From Oceanicola sp. 22II-s10i (GTDB lineage Bacteria; Pseudomonadota; Alphaproteobacteria; Rhodobacterales; Rhodobacteraceae), in NCBI RefSeq assembly GCF_002210105.1, contig NZ_AQQU01000018.1, forward strand, positions 1 through 46,087: a stretch of DNA of 46,087 nt, given 5' to 3'. The notes beneath the pieces were generated by a model that was not told where the DNA came from, ran no database searches, and was given only the letters and a program-made list of their open reading frames with translations. Both the position numbers and the translations under genes were made by a program. Position 1 is the stretch's first letter, and each line of letters opens with the position of its first letter. Below, one piece after another: positions 17,495-27,116 of this stretch.

Positions 17495-18309
17495 ACCGTG
17501 GTCACCCCTTCTTCCCGCGGCGCGGCCACATCCGCGCCTGCTTGCGTCAGTTGAGTCGTGCCAAGATAGGCCCGTACCACTTCGGGGTTATCCAGCACCT
17601 CATCAGGAGGTCCGTCTCCGATCGACCGGCCGTAATCCAACACATGGATACGGTCCGCAATCGCGGCGACCATTTCCATGTCGTGTTCGATCCAGAGCAT
17701 CGGAATTCCCAGTTGCTTCTTTGCGGCGTCGATATGGTAGGCAAGTTCCTCGCGTTCTTCCTGGGTCAGTCCCGCGGAAGGTTCGTCCATCAAAAGAACT
17801 TTCGGTTCGGCCACCAGCGCCCGCCCAAAGCCAATGATCTTCTGAATTCCGAAAGGCAGACCGCCGACAGGCAAATGCGCCAGATGGGTCAGCGACAACA
17901 TCTCGAGCACGTCGTTGACCACAGCGAGATGCTCGGCCTCTTCGCGCCGCGCCGACGGCAGTCGGAACCATTGTTCCGCAAGTGTCGCCTTGAGATGGTT
18001 GTGCCGGGCCACAAACAAGTTTTCACGTGCGTTCATCCGGGGGATCAGTTCGGCATGTTGAAAGGTGCGCCCGATTCCCATTTCCGCAATGGCACTGGGT
18101 TTCTTCCCGATTAGGGACGTGCCAAGAAAGTGGATCTGTCCCGAGGGCCGATAGAGCCCGCTGATGCAGTTAAAGATACTGGTCTTGCCGGCCCCGTTCG
18201 GTCCGATCAGCGCCAGCAATTCGCCCGACCGGACACCCAGCGAAACTCGGTTAAGGACGACCAGACCGCCGAAATGAAGTTCCACATCCTTGAGTTCAAG
18301 GTCATACAT
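17491..18309 (-). CDS. livG: Branched-chain-amino-acid-type ABC transporter ATPase (LivG-like)
   Basis: 272 residues from ATG 18309, overlapping the LivF stop by 8 nt. Walker A GPNGAGKT, GIGRTFQHAEL (Q-loop region typical of LivG), a signature segment GGLPFGIQKIIGFGRAL that is degenerate relative to LSGGQ, Walker B KVLLMDEPSAGLT and the switch histidine in WIEHDMEMV. It energises uptake with LivF, LivH and LivM. Its place inside an aromatic operon points to an aromatic acid as substrate rather than amino acids. Confidence 0.92.
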   Translation of the reverse strand: MYDLELKDVELHFGGLVVLNRVSLGVRSGELLALIGPNGAGKTSIFNCISGLYRPSGQIHFLGTSLIGKKPSAIAEMGIGRTFQHAELIPRMNARENLFVARHNHLKATLAEQWFRLPSARREEAEHLAVVNDVLEMLSLTHLAHLPVGGLPFGIQKIIGFGRALVAEPKVLLMDEPSAGLTQEEREELAYHIDAAKKQLGIPMLWIEHDMEMVAAIADRIHVLDYGRSIGDGPPDEVLDNPEVVRAYLGTTQLTQAGADVAAPREEGVTTV

Positions 18310-19102
18310 TTGCTCGCTCCTCGCGTCGGCGCCGCGCATTGGCCAGATAGTCGGCGCGGCCAGCGCTTCCGGTCCCAAGGTACAGTTCCAGGATTTTCTG
18401 ATTGGTCCGCAGGTCTTGGGTTGCACCTTCAAGCTCGACTTTGCCGTTTTCCAGAACGAAACCGTAGCTTGCCAGCGCAAAAGCCACTGCCGCGCTTTGC
18501 TCGACCAACAGGATGGACAGGTCGGTCCGGGCGTGAATGTCGCGCAGCCGCTCGATGATCTCGTCGACGATCACCGGAGCCAGCCCCAGCGACAGTTCGT
18601 CGATCAGCAACAGGTTCGGCTTGCAGACAAGCGCGCTGCCAATCGCCAGCATCTGACGCTCGCCCCCTGACAGCAAGCCAGCCGGTTTGTTCCTGAGTTT
18701 TGCCAATCTGGGAAAACAGACAAAGATTTCTTCTTCGATCTGCCGCCAGTTGCTGCCTTCGGCACGTGTGGTCGAGACGACTTCCAGGTTCTCGGCAACT
18801 GTCAGGTTGGTAAAGACCTTGTCCCGCTCGGGCACCAGAACGATGCCCTTGTGGATCGTTTTCGGAAGCTGAAGCCCGGTAATGTCTTCACCGAGATACC
18901 GCACGTTGCCGGCGGTCACCCGCGCATTGTCCAGCCCGATGAACCCCGAGATCGCCCTGAGCGTGGTCGATTTGCCAGCCCCGTTGGCCCCTAGGAGCGC
19001 GGTAATCTGGCCTTTCGCAACCCGGAGGTTGACACCGTGCAGCGCCCGGATCGAACGCTGATAGGTGACTTCCAGATCCGTGACTTCCAGAATGTCTGTC
19101 AT
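18302..19102 (-). CDS. livF: Branched-chain-amino-acid-type ABC transporter ATPase (LivF-like)
   Basis: 266 residues from ATG 19102 (ATGA overlap with LivM). Walker A GANGAGKS, Q-loop KGIVLVPERDKVF, signature LLSGGERQMLAIGSAL, Walker B NLLLIDELSLGLAP and a switch region ILLVEQSAAVA, in which glutamine replaces the usual histidine, as is normal in LivF. The two ATPases form a heterodimer on the permease pair. Upstream in-frame sequence to 19282 overlaps LivM and was discarded. Confidence 0.93.
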   Translation of the reverse strand: MTDILEVTDLEVTYQRSIRALHGVNLRVAKGQITALLGANGAGKSTTLRAISGFIGLDNARVTAGNVRYLGEDITGLQLPKTIHKGIVLVPERDKVFTNLTVAENLEVVSTTRAEGSNWRQIEEEIFVCFPRLAKLRNKPAGLLSGGERQMLAIGSALVCKPNLLLIDELSLGLAPVIVDEIIERLRDIHARTDLSILLVEQSAAVAFALASYGFVLENGKVELEGATQDLRTNQKILELYLGTGSAGRADYLANARRRREERANV

Positions 19103-20154
19103 GGCGTGTCCTCCCGTTTCGACGGCGATGCGAATTGACCGACAAGGCGTTTCCAGATGCCGGTCAGGCCGCTGGGTTCGAAGACCAGAAACAGGATCAT
19201 CAGCAGACCAAAGGCCGCATAGGAAGCCGAAGAAACCGTCGTGATGTCCAGCCCGATATAGGGCACTGCTTCCATCAGCCATTCAACGAAATAGGGAACC
19301 AGCGTGACGAACACCGCGCCCAGCAGGGCCCCCGGCAAGCTGCCCATTCCGCCAATGATGATCATCGCGATATACTGGATGCTCAGGAACAGCGTGAAGG
19401 CTTCGACCGAAACGAAGTTCTGGTAGTAGGCGAACAACGCGCCCGAGAACGAGGCGATTCCCGACGTGATGACAAAGGCCAGCAGCTTATAATTGGCAAC
19501 CTGCACGCCAAGAGCCTCGGCTGCGGTTTCATTCGCATGCAGGGCCTCCCAGGCGCGGCCTGTCTTGGAGTTCAGCAGATTGCGACACCCCCAGTAGGTG
19601 CCCGCGACCAGCGCCAGAAGCACATAGTACCAGGCGTATCCGTCATAAATCTCGAACCCGAAAACCACTGGCGGATCGAGGAAAATACCCGTCGAAGCGC
19701 CGCTGGCGAATTCGTATTCGCCTCCAAGGTAGATAACGAGAAAATGCAGCGCCAATGTGCTCATAGCCAGGTAGATGCCGCGCAGCCGCAAGGACGGCAG
19801 GCCGAAGATCAGGCCGATCACCGCGCCTGCCACGACCGAAGCCGGAAGGGTGATCCAGATACCTGCACCCGTTTCCTTGTAAAGGATCCCGGTGGTAAAC
19901 GCGCCAGCCGCCATCAGGCCGCTATGACCCAGAGAGATCTGCCCCGCAATACCGGTCAGAACCATGAGCGCCAGTGCTCCGATGCCCGCGATAAAGATCT
20001 GCGACGCGATGTCGAGATGAAATGGCGTGGCCGAGGTCGGCAACAGTACAAGCAGGACGATCAGTCCGATCCAGGCCACCTGGTTCTGGCTTAGTCGCTT
20101 TCTACGCGTTGTGGCAGGGGTCATTTTGCCGATGCCGGTTTCTATATTAGACAC
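19099..20154 (-). CDS. livM: ABC transporter permease (LivM-like)
   Basis: 351 residues from GTG 20154. The start is decided by an AAGGAGG ribosome site about 8 nt upstream, inside the end of livH; an ATG at 20124 has nothing comparable. About nine or ten hydrophobic segments, with the LivM hallmarks TGIAGQISLGHSGLMAAGAF, GLPSLRLRGIYLAMSTLAL and GGMGSLPGALLGA. Inner-membrane channel subunit paired with LivH. It overlaps livH by 8 nt and livF by 4 nt. Confidence 0.92.
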   Translation of the reverse strand: MSNIETGIGKMTPATTRRKRLSQNQVAWIGLIVLLVLLPTSATPFHLDIASQIFIAGIGALALMVLTGIAGQISLGHSGLMAAGAFTTGILYKETGAGIWITLPASVVAGAVIGLIFGLPSLRLRGIYLAMSTLALHFLVIYLGGEYEFASGASTGIFLDPPVVFGFEIYDGYAWYYVLLALVAGTYWGCRNLLNSKTGRAWEALHANETAAEALGVQVANYKLLAFVITSGIASFSGALFAYYQNFVSVEAFTLFLSIQYIAMIIIGGMGSLPGALLGAVFVTLVPYFVEWLMEAVPYIGLDITTVSSASYAAFGLLMILFLVFEPSGLTGIWKRLVGQFASPSKREDTP

Positions 20155-21019
20155 GATTGAGTTCCTCCTTGGTGCCGTACAGGCCCCAGGGCCGGACAAT
20201 GAGAATTGCGATCAGCACAAGGAACGGCACGACATCGGACAGAAGCGGATTGACGTAGTGGATCAGAAGAACCTCCAGGGCCGCGATGACACCCGCGCCG
20301 ATCAACGCACCGGGCAGGCTGTCCAACCCGCCAACAAGTGCCGCCGGAAAGGCCTTGAGCCCGATCACCGCCATGTTCACGTCGATACGAGAATCGAGGG
20401 TGACAAGTACTCCCGCCAGTGACCCCGAAAAGGTCGACAGGGTCCAAGCCAGGGCATAGACGGTATGAAGGTTGATCCCGCGTTGCGCCGCCAGCAGCGC
20501 ATTCTGTCCAGAGGCACGCATCCGCATGCCCCAGCGTGACATGTGAAGAAATGCCAGAAGCCCTAGGTAGACCAGGAACGTGCAGACAACGAGCCACAGC
20601 GCGGCGGTGGAAACCCGGACCGAGTCGGTAAGCGCGATCGAGGCATTGTCGAAGCTGATCATTGCCCCAACGTTCAGTTGTTGTGGCCCCCAGATCAGGA
20701 CCATTGCGCCGCGCAAAAGAATGCCCAACGCTACGGTTGTCAGAACGGCGGCCAAAACCGGTTGTCCCGTCATCTTGCGCATAAGCAGCAGATAGACGGA
20801 CAACCCGACAACGATCGAGAACATCGCGGTGAGGGCAATCGCGACGAGAGGATCCGAGGCGATACCTGCCGACGTGGCAACCAACAGGTAAGCCCCCAGG
20901 ATCATGAGTTCGCCATGTGCCAAATTCAGGACACGGCTGACTTTGTACACCAGGACATAGCCGCTCGCGACAAGAGCGTACAATGACGTCAAAACAACGA
21001 TGTTTGCTAGGATTTGCAT
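20147..21019 (-). CDS. livH: ABC transporter permease (LivH-like)
   Basis: 290 residues, about eight membrane segments. LivH landmarks: SGYVLVYKVSRVLNLAHGELMILGAY, GMRMRASGQNALLAAQRGIN, FSGSLAGVLV and GLDSLPGALIGAGVI. It forms the inner-membrane pore with LivM. It begins 25 nt after the binding-protein gene, the only noticeable gap between transporter genes. Confidence 0.92.
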   Translation of the reverse strand: MQILANIVVLTSLYALVASGYVLVYKVSRVLNLAHGELMILGAYLLVATSAGIASDPLVAIALTAMFSIVVGLSVYLLLMRKMTGQPVLAAVLTTVALGILLRGAMVLIWGPQQLNVGAMISFDNASIALTDSVRVSTAALWLVVCTFLVYLGLLAFLHMSRWGMRMRASGQNALLAAQRGINLHTVYALAWTLSTFSGSLAGVLVTLDSRIDVNMAVIGLKAFPAALVGGLDSLPGALIGAGVIAALEVLLIHYVNPLLSDVVPFLVLIAILIVRPWGLYGTKEELNRV

Positions 21020-21044
21020 GATAAGCTCCTGTCGCGCTCAGGCC

Positions 21045-22214
21045 TCATTCGACCTCGTAGGCCTTCCAGTCCCGTGCGATCTCCATCGCGCTCTTTTCGT
21101 CGCTCCAGCGATAGGCTCGGTAGTAAATGGTTTCGCGGAAATGATTGTCATCGGTCCATTTGATCGGACCTCCGCGCAATCCCTTGGTGTCGATTTCGAT
21201 GTTGCTCATGACGGCATTAATCGCCTCGGCGCTTGTGTCTTCGCCAAGCTGTTCAAGAACTCCCTCGACGACGATGCCGCCGACCCATCCGTCGAGAATG
21301 GACTCTGGATGCAGGTTGGAACCGGATTCCTTCACCGCATTGACAAGGGTTTGCGTGGCTTCGCTGTCTTCGAACAGCATCACGTTGGTTCCCAAGGTGA
21401 AAAGGTTCGGGTCCTTCATTTTCATCATCTCAAGTTCGGCCTCAGCCAGATGGCCGACGTAAGCGTTGCCTTTCCAACCCTGCTTGCGCAGCGCATCGAC
21501 GAAACGGATCTGCACGGCCCACGGTGCCCAGGACAGAACTGAATCGGCTCCATTCTGAATCAGTTTGGTTGCGAAGGATGTGTAGTCAGCCGTTCCTGGC
21601 GGCGCGATCTCGACGCCGGCCGATTTCATGTCCGCTTTCAATACCAACCGTTCGGCTTCTTCCATCCCCGCCCGCGAGATTGGAATGCCCATGGCGGAAA
21701 ATCCGACGGTGGCATCGCTGCTTTCCCGGTCACGAAGGTAATCGACCATTGCGATGCTGTCATGAACTGCGGAAAAGCCCGTCGAACAATACAAGAGTGG
21801 TTTGGCCGGCGGCATCGTCTCTGCAGGACAGACCGAACCGGCAAACAAAACGGGCACTTTCCCGCGCGTCGCCTGGCTGATGATCGGGGCGAAGGTTGCC
21901 GATGTGCTGACCGAGATGATCATCTGCACATCGTCCTGGGTCAGAAACCTTTTGGCGTTGCTCGCCGCCCGCGATGCATCGCCCTGGTCATCATAGATCA
22001 CCAGCGACACGGTCTTTCCGTTGACGCCTCCCGCTTCGTTCAGGAGGTGGAGGTACAGCTTCAAACCCTCGGCCGGCGCGGCATATGTGCCAGCGGCCGA
22101 ACCGCTCAGTGCAGCACTTACCCCGATCACGACCTCGTCATCGGCCGCCAGCGCCGGTCCCGCGGCAACTGTGGCCGACAGGACCAAGCTCTTGGCAAAC
22201 TGTTTAATTTTCAT
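21045..22214 (-). CDS. Periplasmic substrate-binding protein of the Liv-type ABC transporter
   Basis: 389 residues from ATG 22214 behind GGGAGG. A signal peptide is clear: KIKQFAKSLVLSATVAAGPALA, with cleavage expected after residue 23 and mature start ADDEVVIGVSA. The mature protein is a type I periplasmic binding protein (Peripla_BP_6: ALSGSAAGTYAAPAEGLKLYL, SVSTSATFAPI, DGWVGGIVVEG). It would capture the aromatic acid and deliver it to LivH/LivM. It starts 47 nt after the TetR gene. Confidence 0.92.
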   Translation of the reverse strand: MKIKQFAKSLVLSATVAAGPALAADDEVVIGVSAALSGSAAGTYAAPAEGLKLYLHLLNEAGGVNGKTVSLVIYDDQGDASRAASNAKRFLTQDDVQMIISVSTSATFAPIISQATRGKVPVLFAGSVCPAETMPPAKPLLYCSTGFSAVHDSIAMVDYLRDRESSDATVGFSAMGIPISRAGMEEAERLVLKADMKSAGVEIAPPGTADYTSFATKLIQNGADSVLSWAPWAVQIRFVDALRKQGWKGNAYVGHLAEAELEMMKMKDPNLFTLGTNVMLFEDSEATQTLVNAVKESGSNLHPESILDGWVGGIVVEGVLEQLGEDTSAEAINAVMSNIEIDTKGLRGGPIKWTDDNHFRETIYYRAYRWSDEKSAMEIARDWKAYEVE

Positions 22215-22232
22215 GGCTTTTCCTCCCATAAG

Positions 22233-22264
22233 TGACAGCACAAAATTCATAGCCCTTGCTGTCA
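22233..22264. repeat. Inverted repeat before the binding-protein gene
   Basis: TGACAGC (22233-22239) and GCTGTCA (22258-22264) are perfect arms with an 18-nt spacer, spanning the TetR stop codon and the gap before the binding-protein gene. It could be an mRNA stem-loop tuning expression of the abundant binding protein, or a protein site. No sequence likeness to the operator at 27232. Confidence 0.3.
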
Positions 22265-22957
22265 TGACTGTTCGACGGGCCAATCGATGTCTTCGCGTGT
22301 CAACGTATCGACCATCATGGTTTTCCAGATGGCGGTGACTTCGGCATATTTTTCGGCATTGCTGTCCCAGAGCGTCCGCATTGCGTAACCCCGGACCATA
22401 TTGAAGGTCATGTAGACCAGGTTCTCGGCTAAAGGCGGCGGCATGTATTTGGACATAACTTTGACCCATGCGGCCTCGATCGGCAGACGCGCTTTCTGCG
22501 ACGCCTCCAGGATCTCGGTCTTCAGATCGGGATCCGTGCTCGCGGACAGAACAATGTCCAGAACGCTGAAGAAATGCTCCCCCAGAAAGAAGCTTTCTGC
22601 ATCCTTGAGCATCTCGTCGAAAATTTTGCTCTGGTCGGTCGCTGCTTGAGCGCCCTCGATGCTTTTGTCGACGGCAATTTGGTAGAGGTGCTCGTGAACT
22701 GCCAGGATCAAATCCCGTTTGTGACGGTAATGATGCAGCAGTGCGCCCCTCGATACCCCGGCGTTGTGCACCACCGCTTCGGTGCTGAACCCGGAAAACC
22801 CACGTTCGCGCAACACTTCGATTGAGGCCGATATGAGGCGTGATCGCATTTCTAGGCTGCGTTCGTCTTGCGACCGTGAGGCATTGACCGCATCGGTGTC
22901 CGCCTTGTCGCTCTGCTTGTTGGAGGAAATTTTAGTATTCAATGGATACCTTTCCAT
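22262..22957 (-). CDS. TetR-family transcriptional regulator
   Basis: 231 residues if started at ATG 22957, which overlaps the ferredoxin end by 26 nt; the charged, low-homology first 35 residues mean a later start is possible. The TetR helix-turn-helix is at about 40-85 (SASIEVLRERGFSGFSTEAVVHNAGVSR, then GALLHHYRHKRDLI). The C-terminal helical domain would bind the inducer. Encoded inside the operon, it most likely represses at the palindrome 27232-27253 and so controls its own transcription. Confidence 0.88.
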   Translation of the reverse strand: MERYPLNTKISSNKQSDKADTDAVNASRSQDERSLEMRSRLISASIEVLRERGFSGFSTEAVVHNAGVSRGALLHHYRHKRDLILAVHEHLYQIAVDKSIEGAQAATDQSKIFDEMLKDAESFFLGEHFFSVLDIVLSASTDPDLKTEILEASQKARLPIEAAWVKVMSKYMPPPLAENLVYMTFNMVRGYAMRTLWDSNAEKYAEVTAIWKTMMVDTLTREDIDWPVEQS

Positions 22958-23258
22958 CCGCGACGAAAACAGCGTAGGTTTTCAACGGAATTTCGCAGGG
23001 CATCAGTCCGGGTTCGCCCGTGGTCACGTCGAAGGTTCCGAAGTGCCACGAGCATTCGACAAACTTTCCGCACAATTCGCCTTCTTCGGACAGCGAAGCC
23101 TCGCCATGCGAGCATTGGTCCTGAGTGGCAAAGAAGTTGCCATCGACATTGTAGACGGCGATGACGTCTCCATTCGGCAGGGTCTCGGCACGTATTTCAC
23201 CTTCCGGCAAATCCTCGGCGGGAAAAAGAGCCAAGATCCTTTTTGTATCTTCACTCAT
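22932..23258 (-). CDS. Rieske [2Fe-2S] ferredoxin of the ring-hydroxylating dioxygenase
   Basis: 108 residues, standard for the small soluble Rieske ferredoxins. Cluster ligands are Cys49 and His51 (CSHGEASL) and Cys69 and His72 (CSWHFGTFD). It carries electrons from the reductase (25914) to the oxygenase alpha subunit (24597). ATG 23258 overlaps the dehydrogenase stop by 4 nt. Confidence 0.95.
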   Translation of the reverse strand: MSEDTKRILALFPAEDLPEGEIRAETLPNGDVIAVYNVDGNFFATQDQCSHGEASLSEEGELCGKFVECSWHFGTFDVTTGEPGLMPCEIPLKTYAVFVADGKVSIEY

Positions 23259-24022
23259 AGCATCGTGCTCCCGCCATTTACCGAAATCACCTGTCCGGTC
23301 ACGAAACCCGCTTCGTCCGAGGCCAGGTAACTTACCATCGAAGCGACTTCGCTCATTTCCGCCGGTCGCCCCATCGGGATCACACTGAGAAATTTCTCTG
23401 CCAATTTAGGATCGCGTTCGGTAATCTCGGCCATTTGCGGTGTGTTGGTCGCGCAAGGGGCCACTGTATTCACGGTAATCCCGTCAAGGGCGTACTCCCG
23501 GGCCAATCCGGTGGTCATGCCGTGCATGCCGCCCTTGGCCGCATTATAGGCGGCATGATCCCACAGACCGTTTCGCACGGAATCCGCACCAACGTTCACG
23601 ATCCGCCCGCCACGCTGTTCGCGCATGACAGGCAACGCGTGCCAGCAGCACCAGACCGCCGTCCAAAGATTTCGGTCAATGGTTTCACGAAGGGTGTCGG
23701 GCGTATGTTCGGCAAATGCTCTGATGATCCCGCCACCTGCATTATTGACCAGAATGTCGAGCCGTCCGTATGCGCCAATGGCCGCATCGACAGCCGTCTT
23801 CGCAACGGATTCGTCCGCGAGGTTTCCGGGAACGACCACTGGGGGCTTTCCTTGAAAATGTCGCGCTGCCATTTCCTCGGCCGCCACGGTCGCTTCGGTC
23901 TCGTCGAAATTGGCGATCACCAGCCGCGCCCCGTCTGCCATCAGACGTTCAGCGATAACCAGACCAATTCCGCGCCCCGCTCCCGTTATCAGGGCAACCT
24001 TGCCTGACAGTTTTCCGCTCAT
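23255..24022 (-). CDS. Short-chain dehydrogenase, probable cis-dihydrodiol dehydrogenase
   Basis: 255 residues from ATG 24022 with GAGGGGA upstream. Classical SDR: TGAGRGIG (13-20), NNAG, Ser148, Tyr159 and Lys163 in YNAAKGG. The usual role in such an operon is NAD-dependent rearomatisation of the cis-diol made by the dioxygenase, giving a catechol-type acid. It lies 62 nt after the beta subunit gene and directly before the ferredoxin. Confidence 0.88.
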   Translation of the reverse strand: MSGKLSGKVALITGAGRGIGLVIAERLMADGARLVIANFDETEATVAAEEMAARHFQGKPPVVVPGNLADESVAKTAVDAAIGAYGRLDILVNNAGGGIIRAFAEHTPDTLRETIDRNLWTAVWCCWHALPVMREQRGGRIVNVGADSVRNGLWDHAAYNAAKGGMHGMTTGLAREYALDGITVNTVAPCATNTPQMAEITERDPKLAEKFLSVIPMGRPAEMSEVASMVSYLASDEAGFVTGQVISVNGGSTML

Positions 24023-24084
24023 AGTCGGTCCCCTCACTCTTCGTCGATCGCGCCCCTGCAAGACCGGGGCGCGATCCGTCCGTG

Positions 24085-24600
24085 TTACAAAATTATGCTG
24101 ATCCGGCCCTGATTACGCAGGCCGTTGGTATCAAGAACAACACGCTTGGACCTGATCCGGATTTTGCCGTCCGAAACCTCCAGACCGTACAGGAGCTTGC
24201 CAAAGAAGATGTTGCTGAAGTCATCCTTGGTTCGATAGGTCGAAAAATTACACGCGACTTCAACCTGACCGTCATCTTGCGAAAGGATACGAACATTCGA
24301 CACCTGATGGCGGGTTTTTGAATGCGGATACTCCGCATGGGCGGTCCGCTTCATCAATCGCTTGACCCGTTCGCCCAACCGGTACCTGTCATCCGCGATG
24401 TAAAACAGGTTGTTGTCGGGTGACGCATCGGCGGGAATGTCCGTCGGCGGAATCTGATAGGTCGCATCGTCGGTGAACAGATCCAGCCATTCCGGCAGCC
24501 GCCATTCGTCAAGAAGCTCCGCTTCGGCGTATAGAAAATCCTCTACTTCTGACCGCGTGAGCGTCCCGGCGTCAGATCCCTTTTCTGTTGCAGCGATCAT
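24085..24600 (-). CDS. Ring-hydroxylating dioxygenase beta (small) subunit
   Basis: 171 residues, cystatin-like/SnoaL-type fold of oxygenase small subunits: [69 protein letters not shown] and a C-terminal strand ending RISIIL. It has no metal site and stabilises the alpha3beta3 oxygenase. ATG overlaps the alpha stop by 4 nt. Confidence 0.92.
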   Translation of the reverse strand: MIAATEKGSDAGTLTRSEVEDFLYAEAELLDEWRLPEWLDLFTDDATYQIPPTDIPADASPDNNLFYIADDRYRLGERVKRLMKRTAHAEYPHSKTRHQVSNVRILSQDDGQVEVACNFSTYRTKDDFSNIFFGKLLYGLEVSDGKIRIRSKRVVLDTNGLRNQGRISIIL

Positions 24601-25883
24601 GTCCGCTCTCCCCGGATTTGTTCAGGGCCGGTAAGGCGGCGGCTCCATTCGCGCCAGAACGCACGCATCTGCTCTTCGTCGTCCATCGCCGGCTGTTCCA
24701 AGCCCATGCCCTTTGATATGTCGTTCCACCGCACTTCCTGACTATTACGATAGCCCAGCTGGCAATGTTCCAGAGCCTCTACGTCATCCGGAGTGGCAAA
24801 GCCGCCGGGCCCGAGGAACTCCAGAAAGTTCGACAGGCGGAACTTGCGAGCCGCCGCGCTCTCTTCCTGCGGTCCGGCCGCCCAGGCATTGACGTGAAGC
24901 AGGTTTGGCGATTGCGGGAAGAAGGTGCGGATCGTCAGCGACATGATGTCGTTTATGATCAGGTTAGGGAAAATCAGCAGGTTGCGGTTCTTGTAAGCGA
25001 TCCGGTCTGCTTTCTCCTTGCCGTATAGTTTTTCGTTCCGGGCGTTAAGAGCGTCGATCTCTTTCTTCCCTTCATCGCCCCAGAGTGACACCCATTGACC
25101 GGCAGGCCGTCCCCAGGGGGCGCTATATTCGATCACGCCGTGGCCATTGCCTAGATCCTTTCCAACACCGCTCAACGCGACATTGGTCAGGCCGCCTTCC
25201 ATCGACTTGAGGTAGTCCAGATAAGTCGCATGGGTGCTCGTCGCGTGATAGCCGTCGATGCTGTTTTCTACCAGAAGCTTCCAGTTCGCGTTCATCGCGT
25301 ATTCCTGGGTGCCGCCAATGACCTCCATGCCGTCAACCGACTGATCGAAGATCACATCCAGATATTCCTTGGCATTGCCAAGGTAATCAACAAGCGGGAT
25401 TGCTTCAGGGTCGTAGCACAAGAAATACAGCCCGCGATAACTTTCCAGCCGGGGCACCTGACGCATGTTGGAATCAGGGTCGTTCTTGAAGTCGTGCCCA
25501 TAGCTTTCTTCGCCCGGCTGATTTCTCAGCGCGCCGTCCTGGCCGAAGACCCAGCCATGATAGAAACACTGAAAGGACTTGGCGTTGCCTTTGCGTTCAC
25601 GGCAGACTTGGGAACCCCGGTGGGGACAGGAATTGAACAGCGCCCGGATGTTGCCTTGGCGGTCCTTGTTGAACAGAATGCTGCGGCCGCCGACCACTCG
25701 GGTCACAAAGTCACCCGGTTTCTTTAGTTCCGATTCGTGGCCGAGATAAAGCCAGCAAGTGGAAAAGATACGCTCGCGCTCTTTTACGAACACATCCGGG
25801 TCAGTAAAGTTGTTTCTGGAAACCTTGAAGAGATGCCGATCGTTGTCGATCATCACCAAGGGATCGTTTCCGTTGGGCTTCAT
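24597..25883 (-). CDS. Ring-hydroxylating dioxygenase alpha (large) subunit, aromatic-carboxylate type
   Basis: 428 residues. N-terminal Rieske domain with Cys86/His88 (CPHRG) and Cys106/His109 (CFYHGW). The catalytic domain has [13 protein letters not shown], with the bridging Asp210 and iron ligands His213 and His218; the third ligand is expected nearer the C-terminus. The opening [20 protein letters not shown] and [17 protein letters not shown] look closest to p-cumate-type and other aromatic-acid dioxygenases, from memory rather than search. It adds both atoms of O2 to the ring, giving a cis-diol. The substrate is unknown. Confidence 0.93.
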   Translation of the reverse strand: MKPNGNDPLVMIDNDRHLFKVSRNNFTDPDVFVKERERIFSTCWLYLGHESELKKPGDFVTRVVGGRSILFNKDRQGNIRALFNSCPHRGSQVCRERKGNAKSFQCFYHGWVFGQDGALRNQPGEESYGHDFKNDPDSNMRQVPRLESYRGLYFLCYDPEAIPLVDYLGNAKEYLDVIFDQSVDGMEVIGGTQEYAMNANWKLLVENSIDGYHATSTHATYLDYLKSMEGGLTNVALSGVGKDLGNGHGVIEYSAPWGRPAGQWVSLWGDEGKKEIDALNARNEKLYGKEKADRIAYKNRNLLIFPNLIINDIMSLTIRTFFPQSPNLLHVNAWAAGPQEESAAARKFRLSNFLEFLGPGGFATPDDVEALEHCQLGYRNSQEVRWNDISKGMGLEQPAMDDEEQMRAFWREWSRRLTGPEQIRGERT

Positions 25884-25913
25884 TGCGTCTTATCCTCCTC
25901 CGGTTGATGGGTT

Positions 25914-27116
25914 TCAGGCGGGAATTGCCTGTCTGAGTTTGTAAGCGGGGTCCTCGATGGCGGCCCGCTCCAGCCGGATGCCGTTTCCGACCAGTTTACG
26001 TATTGCGGCCATGTCCTTGGGAACATTGATTGTGGTGCCCCCGACGATCTCACCGCCCCGCAAGGCGATGACAGCGAAGCGCCCGCTGGCCGGATCGCCG
26101 CGCAAGACGGTCTCTTCACCGATGCTGTCGCCCGCCACCTGAATGTTCATGTTATACTGATCGGACCAAAACCACGGCGCAACCTTTGCCGGCTGCGGCG
26201 CGCCTGTTATCGACGCCGCGGCGATGGCTGCCTGCTGGTTGGCATTCGCCCAGGTCTCGATCCGCATCCAGCGATTGTGACACCGGCTGAACTGCTCGGT
26301 CGCATCCCCGACCGCCAGCACACCGCTGCGTTCGGTGCCGGCCCTGTCGTCCACCCGAAGCCCCTGCGCGCCCTCTGGCAAACCGATCATGGCGGCAATC
26401 CCGCGCGGCGGCTCCACCCCGATGCCGACGACGACAAGATCGGCGCTTTCCACCGACCCATCGCTCAGCGTGGTGTCGCGCCCCGACGCCGAGACCGGCC
26501 TCACACCATACCGGAAACGAACGCCGTTCCCGGCGTGCATCTGCTCCAGATGTTCGGACGCCTCCGCGGGCAGCCCCCGTTCAAACAGACGTGAGCCGGC
26601 CTCGACCACGGTCACGTCGCAGGCCCCCGCTGCCGCCGCGGCAACTTCCAGTCCGATGATCCCGCCGCCCACGATCAGGATCCTTCCTCCCATAGCCATC
26701 CGCTCGCGGATGGCGGCAGCGTCCTCGATCGTGCGCAGGACATGGATCGGCACGGTCAACCCGGCAAGCTGATCGCATTGCCGGGCGCTGGTGCCTGTCG
26801 CCAGAACCAGATGATCGTAGGAAAGCTCCTCACCCCCGGCGAGCGCCACGACCCGTGCATTGGGATCGGCGTCGACGACGGGGCTGCCAAGCCGCAAATC
26901 TATTTCGGCGGCGCTCCAGTCGCCCTGTGCCTTCATGAAACGAGTCGACCAAGCCGGATCTGTCAGCATTTCCTTGGATAGCTGGGGTCGCTCGTAGGGC
27001 AGATGCGGCTCCGCCCCGACCAGAACGACCGAACCGGAAAATCCCGCCGAACGGAGTTCCAGCGCAACTCGGGCCCCGGCCTGACCGGCGCCAACGACAA
27101 CGACTCGGTCGGTCAT
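25914..27116 (-). CDS. Dioxygenase ferredoxin reductase (FAD, NADH)
   Basis: 400 residues from ATG 27116. Two Rossmann motifs: VVVVGAGQAGARVA for FAD and ILIVGGGIIGLEVA for NADH; also ERPQLSKEML, ATGTSARQ, GVLAVGDATE, and the C-terminal WFWSDQYNMNIQVAG of the BphA4/CndA group. It passes electrons from NADH to the Rieske ferredoxin. First enzyme gene of the 16-kb operon. Its ATG shares the sequence ATGA with the end of a short leader frame (27113-27175), and it lacks a good ribosome site of its own. Confidence 0.92.
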   Translation of the reverse strand: MTDRVVVVGAGQAGARVALELRSAGFSGSVVLVGAEPHLPYERPQLSKEMLTDPAWSTRFMKAQGDWSAAEIDLRLGSPVVDADPNARVVALAGGEELSYDHLVLATGTSARQCDQLAGLTVPIHVLRTIEDAAAIRERMAMGGRILIVGGGIIGLEVAAAAAGACDVTVVEAGSRLFERGLPAEASEHLEQMHAGNGVRFRYGVRPVSASGRDTTLSDGSVESADLVVVGIGVEPPRGIAAMIGLPEGAQGLRVDDRAGTERSGVLAVGDATEQFSRCHNRWMRIETWANANQQAAIAAASITGAPQPAKVAPWFWSDQYNMNIQVAGDSIGEETVLRGDPASGRFAVIALRGGEIVGGTTINVPKDMAAIRKLVGNGIRLERAAIEDPAYKLRQAIPA

